A stretch of 60,719 nt of DNA, from contig MPMR01000026.1 of NCBI GenBank assembly GCA_002238605.1, positions 1-60,719 on the forward strand, written 5' to 3'. This document shows, one piece after another, positions 40,753-50,023 of this stretch. Source of the stretch: BD2-11 clade cluster bacterium bin43 (GTDB lineage Bacteria; Gemmatimonadota; Gemmatimonadetes; Longimicrobiales; Gaopeijiaceae). The notes below the pieces were generated by a model. It did not search any database, was not told where the DNA came from, and saw only the letters and a list, made by a program, of their open reading frames with translations. A program made the translations under genes and the position numbers. Within the stretch, counting starts at the first letter, position 1. Every line of letters begins with the position of its first letter.

Positions 40753-43700
40753 CTAGTGGAAAAACCGTCCCCTGCCCACAAACGCACCCCGTGAAGTTGC
40801 TCCCGGCCTTCCCGCCAGGCCGTCCAGCCAGTCGTTGAGGGAATCGATGCGGTCGGCGATCACATGGATCACCCCCTGTTCCTTCTCCAGCCGGCCGCGG
40901 CAGACCATCAGCCGCGCGGTGAGCAGGGCGCGGCGGCAACGTTCCTGGACCGAGGGAAACACCACCAGGTTGGAGGATCCGGTCTCGTCCTCCAGGGTCA
41001 CGAACACGATCCTGCCCGCCGTGCCCGGCCGCTGGCGGACCAGCACGATGCCGGCGACGGTGACGCGCGCCCCGGCGGGGAGTTCTTCCAGGTGGCTGGC
41101 CGGGCGCACCCCCCGGTCGGCCAGCCATTCCCTCAGCAGGGCGGTTGGGTGCTGTTTGAGGGACAGCCCGGTGGTGCGGTAGTCGGCCACCACCTGCTCG
41201 CCGGCGAGCAGGGCGGGCAGGGCCGGTTCCGGGCGGGGCGGCTCCGCCTCGCCGGGCGAATCGAAGAGCGGCAGCGGCTCCGCCTGGTCCAGGGAGCGGA
41301 TCGCCCAGGCGGCCTGGCGGCGGTCCAGCCCGGTGGAGATGAAGGCATCCGCCCTGGCCAGGCGGGTCAGGACGGCCGGCCTGATGCCTGCCCGCCGCCG
41401 CAGGTCGGCCGGGGAACGATACCCTTCCTCCCGGGCCGTCACGATGCGTGTGGCATCCTCTTCCCTCAGGCCGCGGATCTGGCGCAGCCCCAGCCTCAGC
41501 GCCATGCGCGGATGCGAGCATGCCGCATCCGACCCCCGGTCCACCATATCGCCGTGGCCATTCCCGGCCCGTTCACATTGCGGCGCGCCCGCTTCCCGCT
41601 CTCCCGCCGGCTCCAGGGTGCAGTCCCACTCCGAGTGGTTGACATCCACCGGGCGCACCTCCACCCCGTGCCTGCGCGCATCGCCCACGATCTGTGCGGG
41701 CGCGTAGAAGCCCATGGGCTGGCTGTTGAGGAGGGCGCAGGCGAAGACCTCCGGGTAGTGGTGCTTCAGCCACGAGGAGATGTAGACCAGGAGCGCGAAG
41801 CTGGCCGCGTGGCTCTCCGGAAAGCCGTAGTCGCCAAACCCCTCGATCTGCCTGAAGCAGCGTTCGGCGAAGTCCCGCCCGTATCCTCTCCCCACCATCC
41901 CCTCCACGAACTTGTCGCGGAAGCGATGGATGGTGCCGTAGTTGCGGAAGCTGGCCATGGCGCGGCGCAGCTGGTCGGCTTCGGCCGGGCTGAATCCGGC
42001 CCCCACGATTGCAATCTTCATCGCCTGTTCCTGGAAAAGGGGAACGCCCAGGGTCTTTCCCAGAACCTCGCGCAGATCTTCCGAAGGGTATTGCACCGGC
42101 TCGATGCCCCTCCGCCGGCGCAGGTAGGGATGAACCATGTCCCCCTGGATCGGCCCCGGCCGCACGATCGCCACTTCGATGACCAGGTCGTAGAAGGTGG
42201 CCGGCTTCAGCCGGGGCAGCATCGCCATCTGGGCCCGGCTCTCGATCTGGAAGACCCCGATCGTGTCCGCCCGCTGAATCATCCCGTAGACCCCCGGGTC
42301 CTCCGCCGGCACGTCCCCCAGGGTGTGGCGAATGCCGTAGTGCGCTTCCAGCAACTCGAAGGAGCGCCGGATGCAGGAGAGCATGCCCAGTCCCAGCACA
42401 TCCACCTTGACGAGCCCCAGCGCCTCGAGATCGTCCTTGTTCCACTCGATTACCGTGCGGTCCTCCATGGCGGCGTTCTCGATGGGAACGATCTCGCACA
42501 GCGGCCCGCGGGAGATCACGAACCCGCCCGTGTGCTGGGACAGATGGCGGGGGAAGCCCTGGAGTTCGCGGGCCAGCTCCAGGGTCAGGCGCAGGCGCCG
42601 GTCCCTCGGGTCGAACCCTTCCTCCCGGGCGCGCTCCTCGTCCACCGGCTTCGACCAGCCCGAAGCCATGGAGAGCAGCCGGTCGACCGCGTCCTTGCTC
42701 AGTCCCATGGCCCGGCCGGTGTCGCGCAACGCACTGCGGGCGCGGTAGGTCACCACCGTCGCGGCCAGCCCGGCCCGCTCCCGGCCGTACTTGCGGTAGA
42801 TGTACTGGATGACCTCCTCGCGGCGCTCGTGCTCGAAATCCACGTCGATGTCGGGCACTTCGCCCCGTTCGGCGGAGATGAAGCGCTCGAACAGCAGGTC
42901 GATGCGGTCCGGGTCGACCGATGTGATCTCCAGGCAGTAACACACCGCCGAGTTGGCGGCCGAGCCGCGCCCCTGGCACAGGATGCCCATGCCGCGGGCG
43001 GTCCGGACGATATCGGCCACGGTAAGGAAATAGGGGGCATACTCCAGTTCGCCGATGAGCGCCAGTTCGTGTTCGAGGGTCGCCCGCACCCTGGTGGGGA
43101 TGCTCCCGGGATAACGCCGGGCCGCACCCTGCCAGGTCAGAATCTCCAGTTCCCGCTGGGGTGTGCGGCCTTCGCCGACCACCTCATCGGGGTACTCGTA
43201 GCGCAGTTCTCCGAGGGAGAAACGGCAGCGTTCGGCGATCCCCACCGCATTGGCGAGGGCATGGGGATGATCGCGGAAGAGGACGGCCACCTTCGCGGGG
43301 GACTTGAGATGTCGTTCCGCGTTGGCCGCCAGGCGCCAGCCGGCGGTGTCGATGGTGCAGCGCTCGCGGATGCAGGTGAGCAGGTCGTGGAGCCGGCGCC
43401 GTTCAGGGATGTGCTGGTGCACGTCGCCGGTTGCGACCAGCGGCACGCGCTCCGCCTGCGAGAGGGAGGCCAGGGCCGCCAGGCGGCGGGCGTCGTTGCC
43501 CCGGTGGATGCAGGTGGCGGCCAGGAAGAGAGGCGCGTCCAGCCGCTTCCGATACCAGGCCAGCTGCTCGGCGAAACCGGGTCCGGGCACTTCCGGCGGC
43601 AAGGCGATGAAGACCTGCTCTGCGGCCGCCTTCACGACATCCTCGCGGTGGAGCCGGCAGGCTCCCTTGGGGGCGCGCCTGCGCCCCAGGGTGATCAGCC

Positions 43701-44043
43701 GGGCCAGGCGGCCGTAGCCCTTCCTGGAGACGGGCAGGCAGAGCAGGGACGGTGCGTCCTCGAAGTCGAGGCGGGCGCCGGCGATGAAGCGCAGCCCGAT
43801 CTGCCGGGCGGCGTGGTGGGCGCGCACGACCCCTGCCAGGGTGTTGCGGTCGGTGAGCGCCAGGGCGCGGTAGCCCAGGGCATGCGCCCGCTCCACCAGT
43901 TCCTCCGGTTGGGAGGCGCCGCGCAGGAACGAGAAGTTGCTGGTGACCTGGAGTTCCGCGTAGCCGCCCGTCCAGGCTCCCGAGCCTCCCCCCACGCGGC
44001 CGCCGGGGAAGCACGCCGCGGGGTCGCGCCCGGCCGCGCTCAC
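40753..44043 (-). CDS. dnaE2: Error-prone DNA polymerase III alpha-like subunit, DnaE2/ImuC
   Basis: 1096 residues. DnaE2 is the translesion polymerase of the mutasome made with ImuA and ImuB. The N-terminus AELQVTSNFSFLRGASQPEELV and LTDRNTLAGVVRAH is the altered PHP domain of the DnaE2 type, which lacks the usual metal ligands. The palm has GQGSAANS-like CQGRGSAANSAVCYCLEIT and the catalytic acids PDIDVDF near residue 397. A helix-hairpin-helix and an OB fold (VTVAGIVLVRQRPGTAGRI) close the chain. The GTG start at 44043 overlaps the imuB stop (GTGA). The three genes form a tight operon. Confidence 0.95.
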   Translation of the reverse strand: MSAAGRDPAACFPGGRVGGGSGAWTGGYAELQVTSNFSFLRGASQPEELVERAHALGYRALALTDRNTLAGVVRAHHAARQIGLRFIAGARLDFEDAPSLLCLPVSRKGYGRLARLITLGRRRAPKGACRLHREDVVKAAAEQVFIALPPEVPGPGFAEQLAWYRKRLDAPLFLAATCIHRGNDARRLAALASLSQAERVPLVATGDVHQHIPERRRLHDLLTCIRERCTIDTAGWRLAANAERHLKSPAKVAVLFRDHPHALANAVGIAERCRFSLGELRYEYPDEVVGEGRTPQRELEILTWQGAARRYPGSIPTRVRATLEHELALIGELEYAPYFLTVADIVRTARGMGILCQGRGSAANSAVCYCLEITSVDPDRIDLLFERFISAERGEVPDIDVDFEHERREEVIQYIYRKYGRERAGLAATVVTYRARSALRDTGRAMGLSKDAVDRLLSMASGWSKPVDEERAREEGFDPRDRRLRLTLELARELQGFPRHLSQHTGGFVISRGPLCEIVPIENAAMEDRTVIEWNKDDLEALGLVKVDVLGLGMLSCIRRSFELLEAHYGIRHTLGDVPAEDPGVYGMIQRADTIGVFQIESRAQMAMLPRLKPATFYDLVIEVAIVRPGPIQGDMVHPYLRRRRGIEPVQYPSEDLREVLGKTLGVPLFQEQAMKIAIVGAGFSPAEADQLRRAMASFRNYGTIHRFRDKFVEGMVGRGYGRDFAERCFRQIEGFGDYGFPESHAASFALLVYISSWLKHHYPEVFACALLNSQPMGFYAPAQIVGDARRHGVEVRPVDVNHSEWDCTLEPAGEREAGAPQCERAGNGHGDMVDRGSDAACSHPRMALRLGLRQIRGLREEDATRIVTAREEGYRSPADLRRRAGIRPAVLTRLARADAFISTGLDRRQAAWAIRSLDQAEPLPLFDSPGEAEPPRPEPALPALLAGEQVVADYRTTGLSLKQHPTALLREWLADRGVRPASHLEELPAGARVTVAGIVLVRQRPGTAGRIVFVTLEDETGSSNLVVFPSVQERCRRALLTARLMVCRGRLEKEQGVIHVIADRIDSLNDWLDGLAGRPGATSRGAFVGRGRFFH

Positions 44044-45638
44044 GCGAAGAACCCGTGCAGGAACCAGCGCGGCGGGACGGCGGGGTCGCGGGGTCGCTCG
44101 CAGAAGATCCAGTAGCGCCGCCCTTCCTCGTCTTCGGCCAGGTAGTAGTCGCGGGACGGGGCGTCCTCCAGCCACCATTCGCACTCCAGCCGCTCGGGCC
44201 CCTCGGCTGCGCGCAGCCTGCGCCTCCGTCCGCGCCAGCGGAAGAAGGCCGGCGCACCCGCAGGTTCCGACTCGCCGGATTCGCGGGCGACGGCCTCCAC
44301 CCGCTCCGGGGGAGACAGCAACCGGAGCGGCCGGCAACGTCCCTCCGGCCAGCCCGGGCCGCGCCTCCGGAGCGCGGCCAGCGGTTCGCGGAGTTCGACC
44401 GCGCGCTCGGGCAGCCAGCTCTGGCGCGGGACCGGACAGGCGACGCTTCCGAACCCGAAGCGGTTCCCCAGCCGGTCGAGGAGGGCGGCCAGCTCCTCGC
44501 GGCCGCCCGCTCCGTCCTCCCCCCCGGTCCATCCGCCGCGGCCCGCCGCTGCTGCCTCGGCCCGCGCGAACCAGTCCTCCTGCTCCTCCTCGACGACCTC
44601 GACCACTTCGGCGGACAACACCATCTTCTCGATGCCGAAACCGGGGTCGATCCGCTCCAGCTTCCCCGCGAACAGGTTCATGAGGAGCCTCGAGCGGCGC
44701 AGAGGTCGGCTGGTACCCGCCACCAGAACGGAACGCGCTCCATCCCCTCGGTGGCAGATGAGCCGCAGCCGCCGCGCGCCCTCGCCTGTCCGGCTCAGGT
44801 TCCGGCACAGATCCTCCAGCAGGGCTTCCACCGCCGCGCGGATGCTGTCCGCTGCCGAGATCGGCTCGGCAAAGGCACGGCGGGCCTCGCGCGGAAGCGG
44901 AGGCGGAAGAGAGATGACCGGCTCTTCGACGAAGCCGAGGATCTGCTCCAGGCGGCGGCGCGGCCCGGGACCGAACCTCTTCGCCAGCGCCCCGGGGTCG
45001 AAGGGATAGAGAGCCCCGATCCTGTCGAGGCCGAAGGAAACCAGTGCCTCCACGACATCGGCATCGAGCCGGAGGGCGGCGACGGGAAGCCCGGCCAGCG
45101 CCTCCTTCATCTCGGCCGGACCCGCAGACCGGGGCACGATGGCGGGAGACTTCTCGCCGTGGCGGGCCAGCGCCCAGGCCGCCCCGGGCGTGCCGGCGAG
45201 CGCCAGCCGGGAGGTGAGCCCCAGCCCCCCCAACCCCACCCCCAGCGCCGCCAGCAGCGCCTCCTCGCCACCATGGAGATGCGTGCATCCCCCGACATCG
45301 AGGAAGAGCCCGTCCACGCCGGCCGGCATGACCCGGGGGGTGAAGACGTCCGCCCACCGGGCCAGCCTCTTCAGCGCATGGGCGTCGGCGGCGGGATCGT
45401 CGGAGTGGGCGATCACGTCGGGCACGATGGCCCGCCCGTCGGCCAGGGGCATGCCCGGCGCCAGCCCCGCCCCCGCCGCGCGCGGGTTGACCGCCTCGAT
45501 CACCAGCCGCCCCCGCTGTTCGCCGATGGTCACGAAGGGCCGGGTGCGCGCCTCGGGAAAGCGCCAGGCCAGCCTCTCCACCGGCCACCAGGGGAACCAG
45601 GCGGCAAGAATGCGGCGGGGGGTGGAAAGGACGCCCAT
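44040..45638 (-). CDS. imuB: ImuB, catalytically inactive Y-family polymerase-like protein
   Basis: 532 residues of the Y-family fold without the catalytic DxD carboxylates: the first motif reads RRILAAWFPWWPVERLAW and the second FLDVGGCTHLHGGEEALL. This is the ImuB pattern. ImuB links ImuA and DnaE2 to the sliding clamp. A QLxLW-type clamp-binding motif is not obvious to me. The little-finger region and C-terminal extension (WFLHGFFA) are present. It starts 15 bases after imuA and overlaps dnaE2 by four bases. Confidence 0.92.
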   Translation of the reverse strand: MGVLSTPRRILAAWFPWWPVERLAWRFPEARTRPFVTIGEQRGRLVIEAVNPRAAGAGLAPGMPLADGRAIVPDVIAHSDDPAADAHALKRLARWADVFTPRVMPAGVDGLFLDVGGCTHLHGGEEALLAALGVGLGGLGLTSRLALAGTPGAAWALARHGEKSPAIVPRSAGPAEMKEALAGLPVAALRLDADVVEALVSFGLDRIGALYPFDPGALAKRFGPGPRRRLEQILGFVEEPVISLPPPLPREARRAFAEPISAADSIRAAVEALLEDLCRNLSRTGEGARRLRLICHRGDGARSVLVAGTSRPLRRSRLLMNLFAGKLERIDPGFGIEKMVLSAEVVEVVEEEQEDWFARAEAAAAGRGGWTGGEDGAGGREELAALLDRLGNRFGFGSVACPVPRQSWLPERAVELREPLAALRRRGPGWPEGRCRPLRLLSPPERVEAVARESGESEPAGAPAFFRWRGRRRRLRAAEGPERLECEWWLEDAPSRDYYLAEDEEGRRYWIFCERPRDPAVPPRWFLHGFFA

Positions 45639-45652
45639 GGTTTCGGGTCGGG

Positions 45653-46426
45653 TCAGCCGGCGAGGCGCGAAAGATCACGGGCAGCCATCCCCCGCGGGGC
45701 CCTGGCGAGACGACGGGGCAACCTCGTGGCGGCCATCCCCCGCGACGCTCGCGCAGCGCAGGGCGGACGGCCGGGAGAAGCCATCTCCACCACCCAGCAC
45801 CCCGGTCTCCCGCCCCGGCAGTGCAGCACCTCCACGCGCCACCGGGTCATCCCGGTCCCCGGAACGGTGGTGACCCGCCACCGGCTGTCGGCCGTGGGTA
45901 CCCGCACCCGTCCCGCTCCTCCTCTCCCGGCCTCGGACCACAGCACCAGCCCGGGTACGCCCGAGCCTTCGGCCGCCAGCATCAGGCGCCGGGAGGCCGC
46001 CCGGTCAAGAGTGTCCACCTCCGCCACAACCCCTCTCAGGGCCCGGCAGCGCAGCGCCTCCTCCATGGCCCACAGCATGTCGGCCCGCCGCCGCAGTCTC
46101 GAAGCGACCAGCAACCGCCCCGGTTCGATCCCGTACCGGACCAGCCCCGGCAGATAGAGGTCATCCCCGCGCGCCAGCCACATGAGCGGCCCCGGGGCGC
46201 TGCCGGCACGGGCCAGGAGGACGGCGCAGAAACCGGTCGCGGCCTCGTCCCCGCCGATCTCATGGACGCACCCCGCGCGCAGCCCGCCTCCGGGCAGGGC
46301 GCCATCGATTTCCGGGATGCCCGGCGACAGGCACGCCACCCCCGCTTCGCCCGGAATCTCGATCCGGCGGATCTCCCGGCGCAGCGCCTCCAGCGCTCGC
46401 CGCTTCGTCTTCGGCACGTGGGACAT
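45653..46426 (-). CDS. imuA: ImuA, RecA-like mutasome protein
   Basis: 257 residues, RecA-fold. The N-terminus KRRALEALRREIRRIE is typical of ImuA, followed by PGIPEIDGALPGGGLRAGCVHEI. The P-loop region is altered (GGDEAATGFCAVLLARAG), as often in ImuA. It interacts with ImuB and RecA in damage-induced mutagenesis. The ATG at 46426 lies only eight bases after a good -10 box, so the mRNA is probably leaderless. First gene of imuA-imuB-dnaE2. The C-terminus carries a repeated basic Ala/Arg/Gly/Met stretch (RASRGMAATRLPRR, ARAPRGMAARDL) that may be disordered. Confidence 0.9.
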   Translation of the reverse strand: MSHVPKTKRRALEALRREIRRIEIPGEAGVACLSPGIPEIDGALPGGGLRAGCVHEIGGDEAATGFCAVLLARAGSAPGPLMWLARGDDLYLPGLVRYGIEPGRLLVASRLRRRADMLWAMEEALRCRALRGVVAEVDTLDRAASRRLMLAAEGSGVPGLVLWSEAGRGGAGRVRVPTADSRWRVTTVPGTGMTRWRVEVLHCRGGRPGCWVVEMASPGRPPCAARASRGMAATRLPRRLARAPRGMAARDLSRLAG

Positions 46427-46434
46427 GGGCCGAC

Positions 46435-46464
46435 AAAATACCGAATAAAACCCGTAAGTGTCAA
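46435..46464 (-). promoter_or_regulatory. Promoter of imuA-imuB-dnaE2, apparently leaderless
   Basis: Read on the minus strand: TTGACA (46464-46459), an 18-base spacer and TATTTT (46440-46435). The predicted start of transcription (about 46428) falls within two bases of the imuA ATG. No ribosome site precedes that ATG. I do not recognise a LexA box, although this operon is damage-induced in other bacteria. Confidence 0.7.
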
Positions 46465-46646
46465 ATGGCGGGAGTCTCCGGACCGAAGGGGCGCACGAGA
46501 GCCGCATATGGCCCAAAAGCCGGGTATCAGGCTCCGAACCATCCCATCCTGAAAGGGTAGGACGACGTGCGGCAGGGTTCTCTTCTTCGCGTTTCGGACT
46601 GCCGCGGAAGGGAACGCCGCCAACCCCATCTCAGGAGGTTTGGACA

Positions 46647-47324
46647 ATGTCTTCAAGGAAGAATCTTCAGCCGATATCCCTGAAACTCCTCCTCGTCCTG
46701 CTGCTCTCCCCGACCATCCTGGCGCTGACAGCCTGCAAAAGCTCTACGGAGCCGGACGAAGACCGGATGACCCAGGACGAAGCGAACGCACTCGTGCAGG
46801 GGCTGTACGGTGGAAGCCTTCTGGCGTATGGAGGAATACTCCTCAACGGCGATCCGGAAATGCTCACGCTCGTTCCACCTGGAGCGCCTCTTCCCGTGGA
46901 CGCCGCCGCTCCCTGCGCCGAAGGCGGCCAGGCCGCGTTCTCGGGGAGTGTGATGATCTCCATTGACGAGGCCCAGGGCTCCATCGAGCTGGAGCTGTCG
47001 GGCACCCTGACCCCCAGCGGATGCACGTTCACCGGCGGCGGCGCCACCTTTGTCCTGGACAGTAATCCGGGTCTGGCTCAGACGGGTTCGGTCACCGCTG
47101 TACTGGAAACCTTCAACTTTTCCATCAACATCACGTCTTCCGGCTCGTTCGGCTGGACGAGCGGGACCAGGTCGGGCAACTGCGATCTCGACAACACCAT
47201 CACCTCCGAGATCTCGATGATCGATACCGCCCTCAGCGGCGCCATCCCGACCGCGACGATCACGGGCTCCGTGTGCGGCCTCAGCGTCAACCATGACATC
47301 GAACTGACCGCCATGACTTCCTGA
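46647..47324 (+). CDS. Putative lipoprotein, function unknown
   Basis: 225 residues. A lipoprotein signal with lipobox LALTAC (Cys30) is followed by a Ser/Thr/Glu-rich linker, a short helix (QDEANALVQGLYGGSLL) and a beta-rich domain with four to five spaced cysteines (APCAEGG, SGCTFTG, SGNCDLDN, GSVCGLSV), which could form disulfides outside the cytoplasm. AGGAGG at 46633-46638 fixes the start. Family not recognised. Divergent from the imuA promoter, with a 130-base gap upstream. Confidence 0.75.
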   Translation: MSSRKNLQPISLKLLLVLLLSPTILALTACKSSTEPDEDRMTQDEANALVQGLYGGSLLAYGGILLNGDPEMLTLVPPGAPLPVDAAAPCAEGGQAAFSGSVMISIDEAQGSIELELSGTLTPSGCTFTGGGATFVLDSNPGLAQTGSVTAVLETFNFSINITSSGSFGWTSGTRSGNCDLDNTITSEISMIDTALSGAIPTATITGSVCGLSVNHDIELTAMTS

Positions 47325-47334
47325 CGCGGACAAA

Positions 47335-47365
47335 CCCGCCGGGCATATCCCGACCGCTCGGCGGG
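47335..47365 (+). terminator. Possible terminator after the lipoprotein gene
   Basis: CCCGCCG (47335-47341) pairs with CGGCGGG (47359-47365) across a 17-base loop and is followed by CTTCGCGTTT. The loop is long and the T-run poor, so this is only a candidate. Confidence 0.4.
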
Positions 47366-47438
47366 CTTCGCGTTTCCGCAAGCTGCAGGACCGCCCGACA
47401 GGCACTGTCGAGTTCCTTCCGAAGAAGGAGGCCGAGTC

Positions 47439-47468
47439 TTGCGATAATATATCGGTAATCGATATGAT
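47439..47468 (+). promoter_or_regulatory. Promoter with overlapping inverted repeat ahead of the propeller-PadR operon
   Basis: In an AT-rich island, TTGCGA (47439-47444), an 18-base spacer and TATGAT (47463-47468) make a promoter. Its spacer and -10 box are covered by the inverted repeat ATATCG-N5-CGATAT (47449-47465). Two more TATGAT copies follow at 47473 and 47478. A repressor bound here would block RNA polymerase. The PadR protein encoded as the second gene is the obvious candidate (inference). Confidence 0.6.
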
Positions 47469-47520
47469 GTTGTATGATATGATGGTTGCCGATACATTGT
47501 CCCACGAGGAGGTGGCGGAA

Positions 47521-48813
47521 ATGCTCAAGCGTTCGCGTTTCATCCGGCCCCGCGGCGTCATGCAGCGTCGCCCATCGCAAACCGGCATTCCATGGATCGC
47601 CGCCTTGCTGATGCTGACAGCCAGTTCGTGCGACCCGGCACGACGTGACACCCAGACCGCGCCTGCGGGCGATTCCGCGGGCGTGACCATCATCGAGAAC
47701 CACGGCCCCGATGAAATGCTCGACATCCGAGCCGTGCGAACGGTCGATCTCATCCCCCCGGACAGCGCGCTTACCGCGGTTCCGTGGGGTGTGGCCGCGG
47801 ATCCGATGACAGGCCGGATCTACGTGGCGGACTGGACAGGGCAGAGAGTCGTGGCATTCGACGCTTCGGGAGCCTATGCGGGCAGCTACGGACGCTCGGG
47901 GGACGGACCTGGAGAGTTTCGTAATCCCTCCGCCGTGTCCATGGACCCGTACGGGGCTCTCGCGGTGTGGGACGCCGGCCGCCAGATTCTGAATCGCTGG
48001 TCGAGCGAGGGCGACCTCCTGAACGAACAGCGCCCGGAGCTGGTCTACTGGGGTCCGGGATTCGCGATCGGAAGCGACTGGCTCGCCACGGTGACGAGCA
48101 CCACGTCGTCATCGGGAATGGTCACGGAGCAACGACTTGTCGTTGAGAGAGGACAGGCTGCGACGACGCTGCACGAAGTCCCGATGGAACTGGGGGTCAT
48201 GGAGTTCGGCGGCGGATCCTTTCCGGGGCCCCGGGTGCTTGCTCCCTCGGTCATCTGGACGCACCGGGGAGACTCCATCTTCTTCCTGAACGGGCCGGGC
48301 TATCGCATCGACAAGCATGCCGGCGGCTCGGTGGTGTCGAGTATCAGACGGTCCGTGGACCCGATCGACGTTACGCGGCAGATGGCCGTACGAAGTGCGG
48401 AGTTCGGCCCGGGTCCCTATGGAATGTTCATGCGGCGCTTCGGGCTGGAGGCGGAGGACATCGTGGCCGCGGTCGGATACGAGGAGCAGGTCTCGCCGGT
48501 GCTGGGAATGGTCGCAGCCCCCGGAGGCCAGCTGTGGGTGACGCGCAGTACGGACGGAATGACGCCCCGCTTCGTCGACATCCTCGATTCTTCGGGAGGA
48601 TACGCGGGCTCGTTCGAGTTGCCCGGGGTTCCCGTTGCGTTCATCTCCGACTCGATCTTCGCGGGTCTTCGCCTGGAGGAAACCGGAGAGACGATCGTGT
48701 CGCTCTACCGCCTGCACGATGCGGATTCCGATCAGGAGCCGATGACAGAGAGCCGTGCGGCAGCGAATCCGCCGGTACTCGACTCTCACGCACGGAGGCA
48801 AGTCCAGCCATGA
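47521..48813 (+). CDS. Six-bladed beta-propeller lipoprotein
   Basis: 430 residues with lipobox LTASSC (Cys37) after a long basic N-region, so it is exported and lipid-anchored. The mature part has NHL/6-bladed propeller repeats: WGVAADPMTGRIYVADWTGQ, VVAFDASGAYAGSYGRSGDG and PGEFRNPSAVSMDPYGALAV, with later repeats more divergent. Such propellers usually bind ligands or proteins; no enzymatic residues are evident. GAGGAGG at 47506-47512 selects ATG 47521; Met at 47560 is an alternative. Its stop overlaps the padR ATG by four bases. Confidence 0.8.
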   Translation: MLKRSRFIRPRGVMQRRPSQTGIPWIAALLMLTASSCDPARRDTQTAPAGDSAGVTIIENHGPDEMLDIRAVRTVDLIPPDSALTAVPWGVAADPMTGRIYVADWTGQRVVAFDASGAYAGSYGRSGDGPGEFRNPSAVSMDPYGALAVWDAGRQILNRWSSEGDLLNEQRPELVYWGPGFAIGSDWLATVTSTTSSSGMVTEQRLVVERGQAATTLHEVPMELGVMEFGGGSFPGPRVLAPSVIWTHRGDSIFFLNGPGYRIDKHAGGSVVSSIRRSVDPIDVTRQMAVRSAEFGPGPYGMFMRRFGLEAEDIVAAVGYEEQVSPVLGMVAAPGGQLWVTRSTDGMTPRFVDILDSSGGYAGSFELPGVPVAFISDSIFAGLRLEETGETIVSLYRLHDADSDQEPMTESRAAANPPVLDSHARRQVQP

Positions 48814-49181
48814 GCAAGCCAGGCACCCCCGGCGGCCAGGAATTCGACGCGCAGGGCTTCGCGCGGGGAATCCACGAGCTGCTGGTCCTCGCCGCACTGC
48901 GCGAGGGCCCCCGGCACGGCTACCAGATCGCCCTGGACGTGGAGGCGCACAGCAACGGCGTCTTCCGGTTCCGGCACGGCACCCTGTATCCGATCTTGCA
49001 CCGGATGGACGCGAAGGGGCTCATCCACGGCCGCTGGTCGAGCGGGAAGGGCCGGAGGAAGAAGGTCTATTCGCTGACCGATGGCGGCCGCCGACATCTG
49101 AGCGGAGAGGCGGACCGGGTCCAGGATATCATGTCCGGGCTCATGCGGATGCTTCGCCGCGCGCGGAAGGTCCCGGCGTGA
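48810..49181 (+). CDS. PadR-family transcriptional regulator
   Basis: 123 residues with the PadR winged helix: ELLVLAALREGPRHGYQIALDVE, then FRHGTLYPILHRMDAKGLIHG, then the wing RKKVYSLTDGGRRHL. The C-terminal dimerisation helix is short, as in PadR subfamily s1. Overlaps the lipoprotein gene before it (ATGA) and the membrane protein gene after it (GTGA), so it is translated as part of the operon. It probably represses the promoter near 47450. Confidence 0.9.
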   Translation: MSKPGTPGGQEFDAQGFARGIHELLVLAALREGPRHGYQIALDVEAHSNGVFRFRHGTLYPILHRMDAKGLIHGRWSSGKGRRKKVYSLTDGGRRHLSGEADRVQDIMSGLMRMLRRARKVPA

Positions 49182-50023
49182 GTGCGTTCCTGCCGACGCT
49201 GCGCAGGCTGGACCGGGATCTGTCGGTTCCCCTCCCGGACCGCGTGAGGATCCTGCGGGAACTCGAGTTCGACCTCAAGGCGCTCTCGGGCGAATTCGAA
49301 ACCCGGGGCATGCCGGCGGAGGAAGCTCGTGCCCGCGCGCTGGACGCCCTCGTGCCCGATGGGGCCACGCTCCGCGAACTCGACCGGCTGCACGTCCCCC
49401 ACTACCGCCGGCTCACCCGCCATTTCAGCCCCGGCCGCCTGCGAACCATCGAGCGCTCGGCGCTCGTCCTGGCCACCGTGGCCGTGCTTCTCGCGGAGAC
49501 CCTCCTGCTCCTGCGCGCCGACTGGCTCCGCCATGCGTCGCCCTTCCTGTGGCCGGTCCTCGGCCTGGGCGCGTTCCTGTTCGCGGCCATCGCCGCACAG
49601 TCGTTCAGGCTGTGGATCAAGCACGACCACCAGGATCCGGCAGCGAACTTCCGCACGATCCTGCTCCTGTCCGGCCTGACGCTGGCCACCGGCGTTTTCG
49701 GCGTCCTCGCCGACTTCTTCCGGCTCGCCGGGATTCTGGAGGCCGAGCCCGGGCTGGCCGGATCGCTCCTTCTCGAGTGGCTGTTCGGGAGCTGCGTCCT
49801 GCTATCGTTTTCTCTGCTGCTGGCCCTCGCCGGAGGGCTGGCCTGGTTCATACCGGCACACTGGCTCGCGCTCGTCTCCGGCGCACGCGCCGAGCTGCTG
49901 GGTCACCCGCCCGTCCTTCGCGCCGACATCTTCGCCAACCCGCTCCGGCCAGCGGAACAAACAGGGCGAACCCCCGATCCTGCGCCCACACACCACCCCG
50001 CATCCCTGGGAGAACCCTCATGA
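49178..50023 (+). CDS. Membrane protein with permease-prefix-like N-terminus
   Basis: 281 residues from a GTG overlapping the padR stop. The first 95 residues are soluble and helical (RRLDRDLSVPLPDRVRILRE, EEARARALDAL), like the prefix domain found before some ABC permeases and after PadR genes. Then come four transmembrane segments at about 100-120, 128-145, 165-185 and 205-230. No FtsX or MacB domain follows, so this is not a full permease. The C-terminal tail is Pro-rich. It overlaps the next gene by four bases. Confidence 0.75.
   Translation: MSAFLPTLRRLDRDLSVPLPDRVRILRELEFDLKALSGEFETRGMPAEEARARALDALVPDGATLRELDRLHVPHYRRLTRHFSPGRLRTIERSALVLATVAVLLAETLLLLRADWLRHASPFLWPVLGLGAFLFAAIAAQSFRLWIKHDHQDPAANFRTILLLSGLTLATGVFGVLADFFRLAGILEAEPGLAGSLLLEWLFGSCVLLSFSLLLALAGGLAWFIPAHWLALVSGARAELLGHPPVLRADIFANPLRPAEQTGRTPDPAPTHHPASLGEPS

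Noticed and set aside
47464..47520. An upstream ATG that would extend the propeller lipoprotein by 19 residues.
   Set aside because: It lies inside the predicted -10 region and before the strong GAGGAGG ribosome site at 47506-47512, which fits ATG 47521.
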